Source of the DNA: DATBVX01 sp963696675
GTDB taxonomy: Bacteria; Pseudomonadota; Gammaproteobacteria; Steroidobacterales; Steroidobacteraceae
DNA length: 64,000 bases
NCBI GenBank assembly: GCA_963696675.1
Contig: CAVOLM010000021.1
Span: 1-64,000, forward strand
Direction of reading: 5' to 3'
The translations under genes were made by a program, and so were the position numbers. Positions 33,342 through 43,049 of the stretch are shown in pieces. Within the stretch, counting starts at the first letter, position 1; the number at the start of each line of letters is the position of its first letter. The notes beneath the pieces are model-generated. The model saw only the letters and a list, made by a program, of their open reading frames with translations, was not told the origin of the DNA and searched no databases.

Positions 33342-34270
33342 ATGAATACGCATCGGATTCTCGATGCCATCGGCAACACACCGCTGGTCGAGCTCGGCCG
33401 TATCGTGCCGCAAGGGCTCGGCTCGCATCGTTGTGAAGCTCGAATCCTCGAATCCCACTGGCAGCATGAAGGACCGCGTGGCGAAGGCCATGATCGAGCG
33501 TGCGGCCGGGGACGGACGATTGCCACCAGGGGGCACGGTGGTCGAATACACCGGCGGATCGACCGGGATCTCTCTCGGCCTGATCTGCGCCGCGTTGGGT
33601 TACAAGGCGCACTTTGTCACTTCGGATGCGTTCAGCGACGAAAAGCTGCACACGATGCGCGCGTACGGGGCCGAGCTTACGATCATCCCCAGCGACCAAA
33701 GGAAAATAACCGAGCAATTGATCAAAGCGATGATGGCGCGCGCCGAGGAGATCAGCCGCCTGCCTGACCATTGGTTCTGCAATCAGATCAACAACCGGGA
33801 TGGTGAGGCTGGGTACCATTCCATGGGCGAGGAAATGTGGCTGCAGTCGGGGGACGTGTCGATGCGTTCGTGCAGACGGTGGGCTCCGCGCATTCCATCC
33901 ACGGTGCGCGCATGCCTTGCGTCGTCACAATCCGCGCGTGCACGTGGTGGCGGTCGAGCCGGCGGAGTCCGCGGTGCTCGCGGGCAAGCCTCCAGGCTCG
34001 CACAAGATCGAGGGAATCGGCATCGGGTTCATACCCTCGCTTTGGCGGCGAGACGAAGTGAATGAGATGGATGCTGTAAGCACGGACGACGCGAACGCGA
34101 TGGCGCGGCGGCTCGCGCGCGAAGAAGCTATTTTCGGGGGCACATCGAGCGGCGCCAACATCGTTGCAGCGCTGCGGGTGGCCCAGCGCCTGGGACCGGA
34201 CGCGACCGTCGGTACGATCATTATCGATACCGGGCTACGTTATATCAGCACTGATGCATTTAAGGTTTGA
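33342..34270 (+). CDS. PLP-dependent cysteine synthase-family protein (about three frameshifts)
   Basis: The pieces assemble into one type II PLP enzyme: RILDAIGNTPLVELGRIVPQ, then ESSNPTGSMKDRVAKAMIE with the PLP lysine. VVEYTGGSTGISLGLICAALG is the asparagine/serine loop region, here TGGSTG. It continues GEEMWLQSG, DAFVQTVGSAHSIHGA, VHVVAVEPAESAVL and FGGTSSGANIVAALR. Frame changes fall near 33420, 33845 and 33905. It resembles O-acetylserine sulfhydrylase/cystathionine beta-synthase-like proteins of about 310 residues. Substrate not fixed by sequence. Confidence 0.82.
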
Positions 34271-34272
34271 GC

Positions 34273-34986
34273 GTGAACATTGCGCGCAGCTCTTGCCTCG
34301 TGCTGGCGGCGATTCTGGTTGCGCATGGACCCGGTGATGCGGCGAGCAGGGAGGAGTCCGGACCGAGCGTCGCTGACGTGCACGCTCAGACGAACCCTCC
34401 GGAGCGCAAAGTAGCGGGCAACGTCATCACGTCGGCGCGCGACCCGAAAGCGCGCATCGAGCTACCGCGATCAGTGCGCTACGTGGGCGCGGACCGGTGG
34501 GTACTCTATGACATCGCGGACTGCGAGCTGCACGCGTTCGTTGAGGTGGATGGAAACAACAACGTTCAGCGGCGCTATTGGGTGCAGTTTGAAGGGTATC
34601 TTCCGACGCGGCCGGAATTAAAACACCAGTACGATTCCGTCCGACACACGAAGATCGGCGGCATTGATTTCTACGTTGACACCTGGGCCACGCCAAGTGA
34701 TGCCAATGACGAACCGGGTTCGGACTCGCAGCACATCAAGGCACTCATCCGCACCAAGGGCTACAAGCTGCCGGCGGCGATGATGTCGGTGCGTCTCGTG
34801 CACCTGCTGGATGAACAGAAGCGCAAGGAGTTGATGATCATCTACAGCGAGGATGCTGCAGCGACTGGCTTCTCCGCCGCTGACCTGCGTGAGGGTGGCA
34901 AGGCGTACGACCAGTGGCCGGCGATCGCGGAGGGCTTGATCGAAAGAGCTGAAAGCAGGATTTCGCTGGTGTGTTGCAGTCAATGA
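34273..34986 (+). CDS. Secreted protein, unknown function
   Basis: The 237-residue protein has a signal peptide (NIARSSCLVLAAILVAHGPGDA). The mature domain includes RIELPRSVRYVGADRWVLYDIADCELHAFVEVDG, VQRRYWVQFEGYLPTRPEL and IGGIDFYVDTWATPSD. Start is GTG 34273 or TTG 34267. I recognise no family. At its stop, ATG 34983 opens a 24-codon frame (LKLDVFGRSVLIERRADHW) that looks like the beginning of another small gene cut short. Confidence 0.6.
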   Translation: MNIARSSCLVLAAILVAHGPGDAASREESGPSVADVHAQTNPPERKVAGNVITSARDPKARIELPRSVRYVGADRWVLYDIADCELHAFVEVDGNNNVQRRYWVQFEGYLPTRPELKHQYDSVRHTKIGGIDFYVDTWATPSDANDEPGSDSQHIKALIRTKGYKLPAAMMSVRLVHLLDEQKRKELMIIYSEDAAATGFSAADLREGGKAYDQWPAIAEGLIERAESRISLVCCSQ

Positions 34987-35067
34987 CGCCGCTGAAGCTC
35001 GACGTGTTTGGTCGCAGCGTCCTCATCGAGCGGCGTGCCGACCACTGGATTCCATGAGGTCGCGTTG

Positions 35068-35341
35068 ATGCTCTACATGGTGGTTGAAAGGTTCAAGCAT
35101 GGAGCGGCGGCCGAGATCTACCGCCGTGCGCGAGACCGTGGCCGCCAGCTCCCTGCCGGCCTCGAGTACATCGATAGCTGGGTCGATCTGGAATTCTCCA
35201 GGTGCTTCCAATTGATGCGCACCGACGACCCGGCATTGTTCTGCCGTGTGGATCCGGGCCTGGAGCGATCTCACCGATTTTGAAGTGATCCCGGTGCGTA
35301 CGTCCGCAGAAGCGGCCGCGGCGATCCGAGGCGAGCGCTGA
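35068..35341 (+). CDS. DUF3303 family protein (one frameshift)
   Basis: Starting at ATG 35068 the protein reads MLYMVVERFKHGAAAEIYRRA, GRQLPAGLEYIDSWVDLEFS and RCFQLMRTDDPALF. After a frame change near 35245 it continues VWIRAWSDLTDFEVIPVRTS to TGA 35339-35341. This matches the short DUF3303 family (about 91 residues), a ferredoxin-like single-domain protein of unknown function. Confidence 0.72.
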
Positions 35342-35352
35342 GGAACGTGCGA

Positions 35353-35973
35353 ATGCCGGACCAGGAGCACGAGGAGGTGCTGCGATTCTGGTTTCCTCAG
35401 CAGATGGGCGAGGATCAGGCCATCGTGCGCCAGTTCGAGTGGTGGTTTCGCGGCGGAGCGGACGCGGCGATCGTCGAGCGATTTACGCCACTGTTGGAAC
35501 AAGCCAAGGGCGGTGGCCTCGATCACTGGTCGAAGGCCCCGCGATCGCGGCTCGCGCTGATCATCGTTCTCGACCAGTTCACGCGATCGATCCATCGGGG
35601 GACAAGAGACGCTTATGCGCAGGATCCGAAGGCGATCGGTCTTGCACTTGAGGGCCTCGAGGTCGGTCACTACGCCGCTCTCGACACACCGTGGGAGAAG
35701 ACCTTCTGTATCCTGCCGCTCGGGCACTCGGAGCAACTTGCGCACCTGGACCTCGCGGTCAAGCTCGCCGAGGACCTGGCGGCGCAGACGCCCGAGAACA
35801 TCCGCAAGTTCATGGAACATTCCGCCTCGCAAGCGCGGGGACACCGGGACGTGATCGCGCGCTTCGGTCGCCAGCCGCATCGCAACGCCATCCTGGGACG
35901 GCAATCGACCCCAGAAGAGGTCGAGTACCTGGCGGCCGGTCAGTTCGTGCATCAGCGTTCATTACCGCCCTAG
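35353..35973 (+). CDS. DUF924 family protein
   Basis: The 206-residue protein matches DUF924: EEVLRFWFPQQMGEDQAIVRQFEWWF, the core LDHWSKAPRSRLALIIVLDQFTRS, MEHSASQARGHRDVIARFGR and PHRNAILGRQSTPEEVEYL. The family is all-helical and TPR-like with unknown biochemical function. ATG 35353 is chosen over GTG 35347. It lies 11 bases after the DUF3303 gene. Confidence 0.9.
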   Translation: MPDQEHEEVLRFWFPQQMGEDQAIVRQFEWWFRGGADAAIVERFTPLLEQAKGGGLDHWSKAPRSRLALIIVLDQFTRSIHRGTRDAYAQDPKAIGLALEGLEVGHYAALDTPWEKTFCILPLGHSEQLAHLDLAVKLAEDLAAQTPENIRKFMEHSASQARGHRDVIARFGRQPHRNAILGRQSTPEEVEYLAAGQFVHQRSLPP

Positions 35974-36005
35974 ACTCGGGGCGAAGAGCCATCGAGGATT
36001 GCCAC

Positions 36006-36314
36006 ATGATCGTTCGCGCCTGGGCGGCCGAGGCATCGGCCGGAAACGTTGAGGAGTATGTTCGGCACTTTCACGAAGCTGTTCTCCCGGAGCTTGCCGA
36101 TATCCCGGGTCACGCCGGGGCGTATCTTCTGCGGCGCGATGTCGGATCACACGTTGAACTCGTGGTGCTTACGCTCTGGGAGTCGATGGACGCGATCGTG
36201 CGATTCGCCGGGAACCCGCCCGACAGGGCGGTGATCACGCCAGCGGCGCGTGCGATGCTGCAAAGATTCGATTCAACGGTGCGGCACTTTGATGTCCTGC
36301 ACTCGCCGCTGTGA
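36006..36314 (+). CDS. Antibiotic biosynthesis monooxygenase-like (ABM) protein
   Basis: The 102-residue protein has a dimeric alpha-beta barrel pattern: MIVRAWAAEASAGNVEEYVRH, AYLLRRDVGSHVELVVLTLWES and a C-terminal helix-strand ending RHFDVLHSPL. It probably forms a dimer binding a small aromatic or haem-like ligand; ABM members include monooxygenases and proteins without catalysis. It precedes a VOC gene by ten bases. Confidence 0.72.
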   Translation: MIVRAWAAEASAGNVEEYVRHFHEAVLPELADIPGHAGAYLLRRDVGSHVELVVLTLWESMDAIVRFAGNPPDRAVITPAARAMLQRFDSTVRHFDVLHSPL

Positions 36315-36324
36315 CAGGAGCGCA

Positions 36325-36738
36325 ATGGCAATGCTGAAAATCCGTCAGATCGACCATATCGTGCTGCGCGTGGTCGACGTCCAGGCGATGCTGAGTTTCT
36401 ACGTGGGCGTGCTGGGATGTACACCCGAAAAGGTTCAGGAGGAGGTCGGTCTGTACCAGGTGCGAGCCGGGAGCTCGTTGATCGACTTCGTTCCTGTCGA
36501 TGGCAAGCTGGGCCGGATGGGAGGCGCCCCGCCGGGCCGTGAGGGCCGCAATCTCGATCACCTGTGCCTGCGAATAGATCCATTCGACGCAACGGAAGTC
36601 GCGGCGCGATTGACGGAACGAGGAATCGAAGTGGGCCCGGTCACATCTCGTTACGGCGCCGATGGATTTGGACCCTCGATCTACGTAAAAGACCCCGAGG
36701 GCAATACAGTCGAGTTGAGGGGTGGGTCATGGACTTGA
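36325..36738 (+). CDS. VOC family protein, copy 4
   Basis: The 137-residue protein reads IRQIDHIVLRVVDVQAMLSFY, LYQVRAGSSLIDFVPVDGKLG, NLDHLCLRIDPFDATEVAARL and SIYVKDPEGNTVELRGG. These give the glyoxalase-type ligand set His (RQIDH), His (NLDH) and Glu (TVEL). ACAGGAG precedes the ATG at 36325. The substrate is unknown; it may share a transcript with the ABM gene. Confidence 0.9.
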   Translation: MAMLKIRQIDHIVLRVVDVQAMLSFYVGVLGCTPEKVQEEVGLYQVRAGSSLIDFVPVDGKLGRMGGAPPGREGRNLDHLCLRIDPFDATEVAARLTERGIEVGPVTSRYGADGFGPSIYVKDPEGNTVELRGGSWT

Positions 36739-36758
36739 CGCAGCGCTGAGTAATACCA

Positions 36759-37025
36759 ATGCGCACTGCAGTGATCATTGCGGGAGGTCTCGTGCTGCTG
36801 GGCTTGTTCGTTCTGGTAGCGCGTTGGTTGGGGAGCGCCGGCAACGTTCCCGTGGTCAACGCTGCAAAGATCTTCATTCCCATCTGGCTGATTGTCGCTC
36901 TGCTCAACATGTGGATCGGTGTCGCGCGCGCCGGTTATTCCGTGCGTGAGGAGTTCCCGATCTTCGTGGTGATATTCGCCATTCCAGCGGTCGTCGCCGC
37001 ATTTCTGTGGCGGAAGTTCTCATGA
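36759..37025 (+). CDS. Three-helix membrane protein, unknown function
   Basis: The 88-residue protein has three hydrophobic helices: AVIIAGGLVLLGLFVLVAR, AAKIFIPIWLIVALLNMWIG and EEFPIFVVIFAIPAVVAAFLW. The stop overlaps the start of the next gene as ATGA. I recognise no named family. Confidence 0.6.
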   Translation: MRTAVIIAGGLVLLGLFVLVARWLGSAGNVPVVNAAKIFIPIWLIVALLNMWIGVARAGYSVREEFPIFVVIFAIPAVVAAFLWRKFS

Positions 37026-37523
37026 CGTACAGCGCGGAATCCGTCGATCGCAAAAGGGCAGCGGTGCGTACTCTTCTTATATTGTGTGCGGCGTCCGTGA
37101 CGGCATCCTGCTCCAGCACCGCCTCCTTCAGCGGCACCTACGTGGGTAACGAGGCGGCGTCGGTGATGCCTCCAGGCCAGAAGGTACCGCCCAATTTTCG
37201 CTTGGTCATCGAGGATGATGGCGTCGCGACTCAAGACCGTTCAGACCTTCACTGCGGCTTCGGGCGAGGCCGTGCAGCTCGTGTGGCAAGGCGAGTGCGA
37301 TGGCAAGGAACGGCCCGTAGTCGGTGCGGCGCCTCCGGGCATACAACTCAGCTGCCGTCGTTCCTCATCGGGTGCGCTGGTCAACACGGTCTCCAGCGCT
37401 GATTGGTCATATGTCGAAACGTGCGTCCTGGATTCGAAAGTGCGCATGACTTGCAAGGGAAACATGCTGGATGAGAAGGGCCAACCGCTGCCTTTCTCGT
37501 ATGCGTTCGATCGTCAGGAGTAA
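37022..37523 (+). CDS. Lipoprotein, unknown function (one frameshift)
   Basis: ATG 37022 overlaps the preceding stop. A signal with lipobox (AVRTLLILCAASVTASC) leads to SGTYVGNEAASVMPPGQKVPP. After a frame change near 37212 the protein continues SRLKTVQTFTAASGEAVQLVW and MTCKGNMLDEKGQPLPFSY. About 167 residues when repaired. No family recognised. Confidence 0.55.
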
Positions 37524-37622
37524 GTGCGTGGAGCGCAATTGCCTTGTTGTCCATCATGCCTCCGTCAGTCCAAGCCCGGTCCACTGCAGCCTCAGCGCAC
37601 CTCGAACCTGGCGTTGCGCACC

Positions 37623-38357
37623 GTGATCAAGTGGTGTGCTGCAGCGCTGCTGCTTTGCTCTGCATTCGGTGTACAGGCGGGTGCAGAACTGAAAAAAGAG
37701 ACGTTCCAATTCGCTGGCCAGAAGCGCTCCTACTATCTATTCATCCCCGAAACCATTGAGTCAGATCAGCCAGCCCCGGTGGTGCTGATGCTTCACGGCT
37801 CCTACAGCGATGGCCGCGAGCTCACGAGCAAGTGGATCGACATCGCCAGGCGCGATGGACTGATTCTGGTCGGCCCAAACGCTCTCGATTGGACGCGCTG
37901 GCAGATACGCATCGATACCCCGGAATTCATGCGTGATGTGATCGACGAGGTGGCAAGGAAGCATCGTATCGACCGTCGACGCCTGTATGTATTCGGGCAT
38001 TCAGGCGGGGCCGTATATGCGCTCACGCTCGGCATGCTGGAGTCGGAGTACTTCGCCGGAGTGGCGGTATACGCCGGCGCGTGGCGCGACAAGAGCAACT
38101 TCGAAGCGCTCACAGCGGCGCGACGGAAGATTCCTGTGCTGGTGATGGTCGGTGACAAGGATCAGTACTTTCCGATGAAAGTCGTAAAGAAAACAGTCAC
38201 CGCAATGGAGGAGGCCGGGCATCCGGTGACCCTGACTGTTTACAGGGGTCACGGACATTCTTACGAGGATCTCGCGCCGGTCATCAACCAGGCGACGTGG
38301 GCATTCCTGAAACCGATCGAACTGGAAGTCACTCCACACTTTCAGTCCTACGGCTAG
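37623..38357 (+). CDS. Secreted alpha/beta esterase, PHB-depolymerase/feruloyl-esterase-like
   Basis: The 244-residue protein starts at GTG 37623 with a signal peptide (IKWCAAALLLCSAFGVQAG). It shows the esterase features VVLMLHGSYSDGRE, VGPNALDWTRWQ, the nucleophile elbow FGHSGGA (Ser127) and the terminal YRGHGHSYED histidine. This is the LpqC/PHB-depolymerase-like group acting on polyesters or acylated sugars outside the cytoplasm. Upstream in-frame starts exist (TTG 37614, GTG 37524), but the signal peptide argues for 37623. Confidence 0.8.
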   Translation: MIKWCAAALLLCSAFGVQAGAELKKETFQFAGQKRSYYLFIPETIESDQPAPVVLMLHGSYSDGRELTSKWIDIARRDGLILVGPNALDWTRWQIRIDTPEFMRDVIDEVARKHRIDRRRLYVFGHSGGAVYALTLGMLESEYFAGVAVYAGAWRDKSNFEALTAARRKIPVLVMVGDKDQYFPMKVVKKTVTAMEEAGHPVTLTVYRGHGHSYEDLAPVINQATWAFLKPIELEVTPHFQSYG

Positions 38358-38418
38358 AGCGAATCGGTCCGACTGTGTACATTGCACGGTCAGTTTCCAC
38401 ACACGGAAAGTGATCAAA

Positions 38419-39994
38419 ATGTGCATTCGGCGGCGGCATCTGTTGTGGCTATTCAGCCTCCTCCTCGCAGGCTGCGGTGGTGGTGGTGGCGGCGGCGGGG
38501 GTGGAAACACAAATGCGTGGACAATGGGCGTGTTTCCACCGGCTACGAACTTCGACGCGAAATGTGTGAGCCCGCGCAGCGGTACCGATCCGGCAACTGG
38601 CCGTGCTTTTCCCGATGTGCCAGGCACTGCCACTGATGAGAAGATGTGGTTGCGCTCCTGGACCAATGATCTGTATCTCTGGTACAGCGAAGTTCCGGAT
38701 CTCGACCCGGCTTCGTACACGACACCGCAGTACTTCGATGTCCTGATGACCCCTGCGGTGACGCCCTCCGGCAACCCCAAGGACAAGTTCCATTTCACGC
38801 TCTCAAGCGCCGAGTGGTTTGCGCTGTCCGCAGTCGGGAGCGTCGGCGGGTTACGGCGCCCAGTGGGTCCTGCTTTCCACGATGCCACCACGACGTGCGG
38901 TAGTGGCGTACACCGATCCGAATTCACCGGCCGCACCGCAGGGTCAAGCACCGAAGCTTTTGCGAGGCACGGAGATCCTGATGGTCGACGGCGTCGACCT
39001 TGTCAACGCCAACGATCAGCAGCATCGATACGCTCAACGCGGGACTCTTTCCGACGGCGGCTGGCCAAACGCACAACTTCACGGTGCAAGATGTCGGGTC
39101 GCAAACAACGCGCATGATCACGATGACATCGGCGATCGTCACTTCAACCCCGGTGCAGAATGTCCAGGTCATCACGACCTGCAGCGGCCCAGTCGGCTAC
39201 ATGCTGTTTAACGACCACATTGCGACCGCGGAGGACCTGCTGATCGATGCGATCGAAACGTTGCAGGCATCGATCCGTCACCGACCTCGTGCTCGACATC
39301 CGCTACAACGGCGGCGGATTCCTCGATCTTGCGAGCGAGCTCGCGTTCATGATCGCCGGCCCTGGACGAACGACCGGAATGACCTTCGAGCAGCTGCAGT
39401 TCAACGACAAGCATCCGACAACTGATCCGGTGACGGGTCGAGCCTCATCGCGCCAATTCCGTTTCACAGCACGACCCAAGGCATCGGCAGTACGACGGGC
39501 CAGCCCTTGCCGACGCTGAACCTCGGGCGGGTTTTTGTGCTGACCGGTGGCAACACCTGTTCGGCGAGCGAGTCGATCATCAACAGCCTGCGCGGCATCG
39601 GCGTGGACGTAATCCAGATCGGCTCAACGACCTGCGGAAAGCCGTATGGCTTCTACCCGCAGGACAACTGCGGTACGACGTACTTCTCGATCGAATTCAG
39701 GGGCGTCAATGCGCGGGGTTCGGCGACTACACCGATGGGTTCTCGCCCAACAATACGGTGAGCGGCGCAGGAACGCGGATTCCCGGTTGTTCGGTCGCAG
39801 ACGATTTCACATCATGCACTCGGTGATGAGGCCGAAGGCCGACTGGCGGCGGCGCTTGGCTACCGGGTGAGTGGCGCGGCGCGTGTGGGCCCGCGACCGG
39901 CATCGGTCCGCGCGCGCTTGCAGTCGAGATGCCAGTCGAGGACGGTGAAATGTTCAAGTCGCCGTGGCTCGAGAACCGGATACTGCGCCGGTGA
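38419..39994 (+). pseudogene. S41-family (C-terminal processing type) peptidase lipoprotein, multiply frameshifted
   Basis: The signal ends in a lipobox (LLWLFSLLLAGC) followed by ten glycines. The pieces LRSWTNDLYLWYSEVPDLDP, YTDPNSPAAPQGQAPKLLRG (PDZ-like), TDLVLDIRYNGGGFLDLASE and VFVLTGGNTCSASESIINSL (catalytic serine region) are S41 hallmarks. The C-terminus ends SPWLENRILRR at 39994. At least six frame changes are required. A surface-anchored protease is the ancestral role. Indels may be sequence errors, since the gene is otherwise complete. Confidence 0.72.
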
Positions 39995-40368
39995 GCGTCG
40001 CGCGCACACTGGCGCCGATTGCGATCGCACTCGGAACCTGTGCGTGCGGCACATTGCCTGCGGGAACCGATCTGCCGGCGGTCATCGTCTCGCCGACAGC
40101 GCAAAGCCGTGAAGAACTGCAGCAGACAGTTGCGAGTGCGCTGAACGACGCCCCCGTCACATTGGCCGACGATGCGCTTACGCGTGATAGCGTGCTGCTC
40201 ATCGAGCGCAACCAGGCGCGCGATGCGCAGGGCGTGCCGTTGAGTGGTCGCGAGCTGGGCCGCCCCGAGAAATTTCAGCTCGTGAAGAACGGCAGGGACT
40301 GTGTGCTGATCCATGAGGGCAGCGGCAAGCGCTGGACACTCAAGCACACGCAGTGCTCGCCGATTTGA
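39991..40368 (+). CDS. Small lipoprotein-like protein, unknown function
   Basis: The GTG at 39991 overlaps the protease stop (GTGA). The 125-residue product has a hydrophobic start (RTLAPIAIALGTCACG) that looks like a lipoprotein signal. A polar domain follows with TLADDALTRDSVLLIERNQAR and a final Cys (KHTQCSPI). Overlap suggests coupling to the protease. I recognise no family. Confidence 0.55.
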   Translation: MSVARTLAPIAIALGTCACGTLPAGTDLPAVIVSPTAQSREELQQTVASALNDAPVTLADDALTRDSVLLIERNQARDAQGVPLSGRELGRPEKFQLVKNGRDCVLIHEGSGKRWTLKHTQCSPI

Positions 40369-40404
40369 TCGAGCGCCAAAACCGCTTACTCGTTTCGCAG
40401 ACGG

Positions 40405-41452
40405 ATGACGGACACTGTGACACCGATCGATCTGCGCTCGGACACGGTCACGCGTCCATCCCCGGGCATGCGCGCCGCAATGGCCGCGGCCGCGGTGGGT
40501 GACGATCAGTTCGGCGAAGATCCCACCATCAATCTGCTGCAGGAGCGAATCGCGGCGCTGCTCGGCAAGGAAGCGGCGTTGTGGCTGCCTACCGGGACGA
40601 TGGCGAACCAGGTGGCGCTGCGCGTGCTCACGCGGCCGGGCGATGACGTCATCGTCAGTCGCGGCGAGCCACGCGGTGTGGCACGAAACCGGCGGATCCG
40701 CCGCCAATGCCGGCGTGCAGTTCACCGAGATCGGCGGCAACGGAACCTTCGACGCCGCAGAATTCGCGGCTGCGTGCAAGCCGCGCGGACACATCATCTA
40801 TCCGCCGACGACGCTGGTCGAAGTCGAGAACACCCACAATCGCGCCGGCGGCGTGATCTTTCCGCAGGAGGGCGCGAGGCGGATCTGCGAAACGGCGCGC
40901 GAGCGCGGTATTGCGACCTATCTCGATGGCTCTCGACTATGGAATGCCGCGGCGGCCACTGGTGATTCGCTGGCTACACTGGCAGCACCTTTTGATCTCG
41001 TGGCGGTCGCGCTCTCGAAAGGACTTGGCGCGCCGGGTGGCTCGCTGCTCGCTGGAACGCGCAGCGTGATCGCACAGTGCGTTCGTTATCGGCGTATGTC
41101 TGGCGGGGCGATGCGCCAGGTTGGCATCTTTGCAGCCGCGGGACTTTACGCACTCGACCACAATCTCGATCGACTGCGCGAGGATCATCTGCATGCGCAG
41201 CTGTTAGGTCAGCGCCTCGCGGCGAGCAAGCGCGTGAGGCTCGATCTCGCAACGGTGCAGACGAACATCGTCGTCTTCGGTCTGACGGAAGATGCGCCGG
41301 ATGCAAATGTGATCGTGGCCGGCGCGCGCAGTCGCGGCGTGCTGATCTACGCTTTCGGGCCGAGGACGATCCGCGCCGTGACACACCTCGATGTCTCTCA
41401 GCAGCAGTGCGAACGGGCCGCCGAAATACTGGTCGAGCTCATCAACGGCTGA
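40405..41452 (+). CDS. ltaE: Low-specificity L-threonine aldolase (one frameshift)
   Basis: This PLP enzyme cleaves L-threonine or allo-threonine to glycine and acetaldehyde. It shows IDLRSDTVTRPSPGMRAAMA, the glycine-rich LPTGTMANQVALRVL, SHAVWHETGGSAANAGVQF, YLDGSRLWNAAAA and the PLP lysine in ALSKGLGAPGGS. The frame breaks near 40661: restoring CG in CGCGGC(GC)GAGCCAC gives a continuous 349-residue protein. The family length is usually 340-350, which supports the repair. Confidence 0.9.
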
Positions 41453-41464
41453 AGGAGCGCCCGG

Positions 41465-41697
41465 ATGCTCGTTGCGTTGCAGTTCATCACGTATCTGGCC
41501 TGCGCGATTTTCGCGGGAGCGGCCCTCTACGTGACGCTGGTCGAGCACCCGGCGCGCATGCAGTGCGAGACGCGCATCGCTGCGACCCAATGGGCGCCGA
41601 GCTATTGCTGGAACGCTGGGGACGATTGCACGCTGTGCGGACGTTGCTCGGGATGATCGCACTCGTGCTCCTCACATGGTTGTTCGTCGCGTCGTGA
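41465..41697 (+). pseudogene. DUF1772-family membrane protein with internal deletion
   Basis: The N-terminus (LQFITYLACAIFAGAALYVT, VEHPARMQCETRIAATQWAPSY) and the C-terminus (LLLERWGRLHAVRTLLGMIA, VLLTWLFVAS) are those of DUF1772 proteins. The roughly 70 central residues that normally link them are missing. The two halves join within CGCCGAGCTATTGCTGG, where both contribute CGAGCTAT, and are out of frame. This looks like a deletion between short repeats, or an assembly collapse. Confidence 0.6.
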
Positions 41698-42377
41698 GCC
41701 ACTCGCTCGCGGGCCGGCGCGCCTGCGCATCCTTCAGTGGCGGCAAGGATTCCTGTCTCGCGTTGTGGCGCGCACAACGGGCGGGCCTGGAAGTGCATTC
41801 ACTCGTCAACGTGCTGGAGGAAACCGGGGAGCGCAATCGCTCGCATGGTGTTCCCAGGTCTTTCCTGCAGGCCCAAGCGGACGCGCTCGGTTGCGACCTG
41901 GTTGCACCGGTGGCCTCGTGGCAAGACTACGAAGCGCACTTCACGGCGACGCTGCGCGAGCTGCAATCACGCGGTATCGAGATCGTAATTTTCGGGGACA
42001 TCGACCTGCAGGCACATCGCGAATGGGAAGAAAGAGTCTGTGCCGCCGCCGGCCTGACCGCATATCTGCCGCTATGGCACGAGCCTCGTGACCTGATCGC
42101 ACAAGAAGTACTGCGGGAAGGCTTCGAAGCGTATGTGGTGTGCACGGACAGTCGCTCGTTGGCGGATGCATTCTGTGGCCGCCGCTACGATGCGCAATTT
42201 CTCAAGGATCTGCCGCCCGGTGTCGACGCTTGTGGCGAGAACGGCGAGTTTCACACTTTCGTGTTCAATGGCCCGATGTTTGAGCAAGCGGTGCCGTGCA
42301 GAGTTGTCGGCTTCGAGGATTACACGGCGCCCGCATCGCTCGGTGGCGTGCGCTATCGTTTTGCAAAGCTCGCCTGA
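41694..42377 (+). CDS. ATP-pyrophosphatase of the diphthine-ammonia ligase family
   Basis: The 227-residue protein has the N-type ATP pyrophosphatase loop ACASFSGGKDSCLALWRA (residues about 10-27). Family motifs VIFGDIDLQAHREWEERVC and CGENGEFHTFVFNGPMF are also present. In eukaryotes the family amidates diphthine; bacterial members have an unproven adenylating role. Start is GTG 41694, overlapping the preceding stop, or ATG 41676. It is convergent with the tlpA gene, six bases from its end. Confidence 0.85.
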   Translation: MSHSLAGRRACASFSGGKDSCLALWRAQRAGLEVHSLVNVLEETGERNRSHGVPRSFLQAQADALGCDLVAPVASWQDYEAHFTATLRELQSRGIEIVIFGDIDLQAHREWEERVCAAAGLTAYLPLWHEPRDLIAQEVLREGFEAYVVCTDSRSLADAFCGRRYDAQFLKDLPPGVDACGENGEFHTFVFNGPMFEQAVPCRVVGFEDYTAPASLGGVRYRFAKLA

Positions 42378-42383
42378 CGTCCG

Positions 42384-43049
42384 CTAGCTGTTCTTGCGCT
42401 TCGGCGCTTTCATGCCTGCAGCAATGCGCGTCCTCGCCTCTTCGATACTGAGTGCACCACGATTGACGTCGAGAATTGTATCTACGATCAGATCGGCCTG
42501 GTCGGCGTGCAGCTCGCCGAGGTGCGCAGTGACGATGCGGCCCTTCGCGTCGACAAAGACAGTGCACGGCAAGCCGATCGAACCGAGACCGAAGGCAGTA
42601 GCGGCATCGAGTCCATCCTCTTCGCCGATCAGCAACGGGTAGTTGATGCCCGCTTCTTTCGCGTAGGGCAGCACCTTGTCGCGGAAATCGACCGCGATGC
42701 CGATCACGACCACGTCCTGGGCGGCGCGCGCGGTGCTGAGAGCTTTCAGCATCGGGATCTCGCGCCGGCAGGGCGCACACCAGGTCGCCCAGAAGTTGAT
42801 CACCAGCGTCTTGCCGTCCCACTCGGTGATCGAGCGCGATTTGCCGTCGGCGTCTTCGAGAGAGAATACCGGCCGCATCTTCGGAACCGGCGCGGATGAG
42901 GCAACGGACGTGTCGGGTTCTTGGGCGGCCGCAGGCGGAGGTGTCGAAGCTACGGGACTTTCGTGCATCACTCGATAAGCACCGAACCCGACCGTGGCGG
43001 CCGCGATGATGGAAACGGCGATGAGTACGCTATTGACGGCGCGGCTCAT
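42384..43049 (-). CDS. TlpA/ResA-like membrane-anchored thiol-disulfide oxidoreductase
   Basis: The 221-residue protein has an N-terminal membrane anchor (VLIAVSIIAAATVGFGAYRV), a proline-rich linker and a thioredoxin-like domain. The redox motif is WCAPC in LVINFWATWCAPCRREIPML, with the cis-proline segment GSIGLPCTVFVD. Such proteins reduce cytochrome-c apoproteins or other periplasmic thiols using electrons from DsbD. The start overlaps the dsbD stop (ATGA), so the two are one operon. Confidence 0.9.
   Translation of the reverse strand: MSRAVNSVLIAVSIIAAATVGFGAYRVMHESPVASTPPPAAAQEPDTSVASSAPVPKMRPVFSLEDADGKSRSITEWDGKTLVINFWATWCAPCRREIPMLKALSTARAAQDVVVIGIAVDFRDKVLPYAKEAGINYPLLIGEEDGLDAATAFGLGSIGLPCTVFVDAKGRIVTAHLGELHADQADLIVDTILDVNRGALSIEEARTRIAAGMKAPKRKNS

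Noticed and set aside
1745..34270. Prophage or transposon island
   Set aside because: No capsid, tail, terminase, transposase or recombinase gene was seen, and the cargo consists of small soluble and membrane proteins with attC-like boundaries.
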